NCBI GenBank assembly: GCA_013416395.1
Contig: JACCEP010000006.1
Coordinates: 186,001-250,000, forward strand
Direction: 5' to 3'
DNA: 64,000 nt
Origin: Alcaligenaceae bacterium
GTDB lineage: Bacteria > Pseudomonadota > Gammaproteobacteria > Burkholderiales > Burkholderiaceae_B
Below, one piece after another: positions 61,913 to 64,000 of this stretch (the first letter of the stretch is position 1; every line of letters starts with the position of its first letter). The notes under the pieces were generated by a model. It was not told where the DNA came from and searched no databases. It saw nothing but the letters and a program-made list of their open reading frames with translations. Both the position numbers and the translations under genes were made by a program.

Positions 61913-64000
61913 AAGCAAGTCGCTTTGTGGGCAGCACCAACCGTGAGGCCTTGCGTCAAGTACGCCTGGCGCTTGGGCCAGATGCCATTATTCTCTCTAA
62001 CCGCCGTATCAATGGGGGTGTGGAGATCATGGCGGCTGATTCTGGCTGGACGCCCGATGCAACGATAATCGGCGCGGCAGGGGAAGACAGCAGCGTATTG
62101 TCGACGCTGGGCGAGATGCGCGAAGCGCTTGAAAGTCGCATGCAGGCATTGATGTGGGGCAACCAGCTTAGTGACACCCCGAGTGTGGCAAACTTGTATC
62201 AGACACTGCTGGAGTGCGGCTTTAGCACAGCACTACTGCATGCCATGCTCAAGCGTCTGCCTGCCGGGCTGGCCGGGCGCGCTGCCCAGCAGTGGGCCCG
62301 TGATCAGTTGGTGTCCCATCTGCCTCATGTGGAAAACGACGAAAAGTTTTTGCAGCCAGGGGCGTTGATTGCCTTGGTTGGCCCCACCGGCGTCGGCAAG
62401 ACAACGACGATTGCAAAGCTTGCCGCACGTTGCGTGCAACGCACGGGGCCAGCAGGCCTGGTGCTGGCCACAACCGATACCTGGCGTATTGGGGCGCATG
62501 AACAGCTTATGCTCTATGGGCAAATGCTGGGTGTGTCCGTGCACATCGCTCGTGATGAGATCGAGCTCAATCAGATTATCCGCGGCCTTAAGCCTGCGCA
62601 AACGCTGCTTATCGATAACGTGGGCGTGAGTCAGCGTGATCGACGTATTGGTGCTCAGGCTGCACTGATGGCTGCGGCGGCGCGGCCTGTGCAGCGTCTG
62701 CTGGTGATGAATGCCGCATCTCATGGCGATACGCTCGATGATGTGGCGCAAACGTATTCGAGTGATGGCGGGCCACCACTGCAAGGATGCGTCGTGTCCA
62801 AGGTCGATGAAACCATACGGTTGGGAGCTGTGCTTGATACGGCCATCCGTTTTCAGCTGCCCATACGCTACGTTTCAGTCGGCCAGCGCGTCCCGGAAGA
62901 CCTCGCTTGCCCCACTGCTGCAGTGTTGGTCGATCAGGCGCTTGCACCGCGCAGGCGTTCTCCCACCTTGTACGTGCCGTCAGAAGCTGATCTTGCTGCC
63001 TTGTTAAAGCTGGGGAAAAATGGTTGTGAGCAAGAGTCCCAAAGCGCGAAAATGCAGCGGCGGCATGTGCTGTCGGCTTTGTTGGCTTTGGCTGGCGCAG
63101 CGTCAGACAAGGCCGTTCTGTCAGGCGAAGAGGTCGAGGCGGCTTGCCATCACATCGCTGAGACGCCTGTGCTGGCAGCCGCCTACTCCGTGTGGTGCGA
63201 CCGCGCACATAGGCAGGCCGTTAAGAATGCGTCCACTGCCCAGGAAAACCTGACCAAATCAACCAGCCTGTCCAGTCATCCCAGTCCATCCTACGCACCA
63301 AGCGCATCAAGGTCGTTCAACCCGCCCAACCCGTCCAGTCCGTCCGATGGGCTCGAGTCGCTCAGTTCGTCTACCTCGTCCACCTCTTCTAGCGAGGATT
63401 GGTTGACACATGTGGTAGCTCAACAGCGGGTTTTTGCTGCGCATTTACAGGCAAATATGCCAGTGTACGGGCAGGGGGTAGAGCAGTTAGGTGCCGTGTT
63501 GCTGTTCGGTGCAGACGGGCAGGCAATTGCGTCGCCGACGCAGTCTGCTCGGGGTGCTGCCGGGTGGCAGTCTTCGTGTGGGGCAGCCTCGGTCAGACCG
63601 CTTTCGCCCGCCGAGGCAGTGCTGCACCAGGTTAAGTGGTTGGTCTCTCAGCCCGGGATGACGGACGCCATTCATTATTTTGCAGGCTTTAAGCCAAATC
63701 TGGTCAGACACGTGCAAGAACTTGAACAGATCTGGATAAGCGCCGTCACGCCTTCAACTGCGATTTGGGTGAATGATGAAATGACAACGGTGGCTGCGCT
63801 GGCTAGAAACCTGGATTACCGTCCTGTTACGTTGCCAGAGTTTCCCGTGTTTTACGTGGGGAAGCCGCGTGAAACTGGCTTTGGCATGCAACCCTGGGTG
63901 TGTGAGCATTCGGTCCGTCTTATTGCGCGCGGCCAGTCACCGTTGTCGGCACGACTAGTGGCTTTGCGTTTAATGGGGCAATCTGAACCACCCAAAGACA
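61909..64000 (+). CDS. flhF: Flagellar SRP-type GTPase FlhF with long C-terminal extension (partial)
   Basis: The frame stays open for 697 codons to the window edge. Residues 1-150 hold the B region, starting KASRFVGSTNREALRQVR. The NG GTPase spans about 155-345, with G1 GPTGVGKTTT, DTWRIGAHEQL, a G3 region IDNVGVSQRD (usually DTAG) and G4 SKVDE. FlhF helps place and build flagella. The typical protein ends near residue 420-480. Here a Ser/Pro-rich linker (about 445-500) leads into at least 190 more residues that I do not recognise. Confidence 0.92.
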   Translation, partial: MKASRFVGSTNREALRQVRLALGPDAIILSNRRINGGVEIMAADSGWTPDATIIGAAGEDSSVLSTLGEMREALESRMQALMWGNQLSDTPSVANLYQTLLECGFSTALLHAMLKRLPAGLAGRAAQQWARDQLVSHLPHVENDEKFLQPGALIALVGPTGVGKTTTIAKLAARCVQRTGPAGLVLATTDTWRIGAHEQLMLYGQMLGVSVHIARDEIELNQIIRGLKPAQTLLIDNVGVSQRDRRIGAQAALMAAAARPVQRLLVMNAASHGDTLDDVAQTYSSDGGPPLQGCVVSKVDETIRLGAVLDTAIRFQLPIRYVSVGQRVPEDLACPTAAVLVDQALAPRRRSPTLYVPSEADLAALLKLGKNGCEQESQSAKMQRRHVLSALLALAGAASDKAVLSGEEVEAACHHIAETPVLAAAYSVWCDRAHRQAVKNASTAQENLTKSTSLSSHPSPSYAPSASRSFNPPNPSSPSDGLESLSSSTSSTSSSEDWLTHVVAQQRVFAAHLQANMPVYGQGVEQLGAVLLFGADGQAIASPTQSARGAAGWQSSCGAASVRPLSPAEAVLHQVKWLVSQPGMTDAIHYFAGFKPNLVRHVQELEQIWISAVTPSTAIWVNDEMTTVAALARNLDYRPVTLPEFPVFYVGKPRETGFGMQPWVCEHSVRLIARGQSPLSARLVALRLMGQSEPPKD

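Overview
The window looks like chromosome from a betaproteobacterium of the family Alcaligenaceae, in the Bordetella / Achromobacter / Advenella / Pusillimonas neighbourhood. This is inferred from a flhDC-motAB-cheA-W-R-B-Y-Z-flhBAF flagellar cluster in the order known from that family, a Bug-type receptor relic, a glycerol ABC transporter (GlpSTPQV type) and moderate to high GC. No species can be named from the sequence alone. About sixty genes are packed tightly, and transcription direction switches between small operons.

Layout. 1-1400: a decayed prophage edge next to tRNA-Asn, with a partial HicA-like toxin, a truncated tail tape-measure gene fused to a truncated SRAP gene, and a LexA box. 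1.4-7.2 kb: a ferritin-like protein, then a MarR-controlled EmrAB/OMF multidrug efflux operon with clear operators. 7.4-12.4 kb: a DMT transporter, a LysR regulator and a divergent catabolic operon (AidB-like acyl-CoA dehydrogenase, CoA-transferase) that carries the tail of a lost Bug receptor. 12.4-18.2 kb: a patatin-like lipase, then a sulfur-flavoured group (YeiE-like regulator, YeiH-like permease, SirB2, persulfide dioxygenase-like hydrolase). Two families of tandem repeats bracket the yeiE/yeiH pair.

18.6-26.2 kb is the most striking part. Five genes run the same way with overlaps or short gaps: a TPR plus beta-barrel outer-membrane protein of SLAM (type XI secretion) type, a secreted FecR-domain protein with a DPxP repeat and a C-terminal domain resembling TbpB-type barrels, a CHASE2 adenylate cyclase with all catalytic residues, an MscS-family channel with a cyclic-nucleotide-binding domain, and a CpdA-type cAMP phosphodiesterase. 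Together they could form an envelope sensor, a cAMP writer, a cAMP-gated channel and a cAMP eraser. 26.9-31.5 kb is a complete nitric-oxide detoxification locus: NorR, three GGT-N7-ACC sites, a sigma-54 promoter, a hemerythrin protein and quinol NO reductase.

31.7-38.4 kb holds a CadR/CadA metal-efflux pair, a DUF883 protein, a SulP transporter, a ribbon-helix-helix protein, a lipoate-ligase-like protein and a TM2 protein. 38.5-49.0 kb is a glycerol regulon: GlpK and GlpR on one strand, and GlpS, T, P, Q, a DUF2160 protein, GlpV and GlpD on the other. GlpS contains a 9-bp microsatellite. 49.1-64.0 kb has an NlpC/P60 peptidase and then the flagellar and chemotaxis cluster, which lacks the receptor gene and cheD. 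The start of flhF is tandemly duplicated, and flhF runs off the right edge with an unusually long C-terminal extension.
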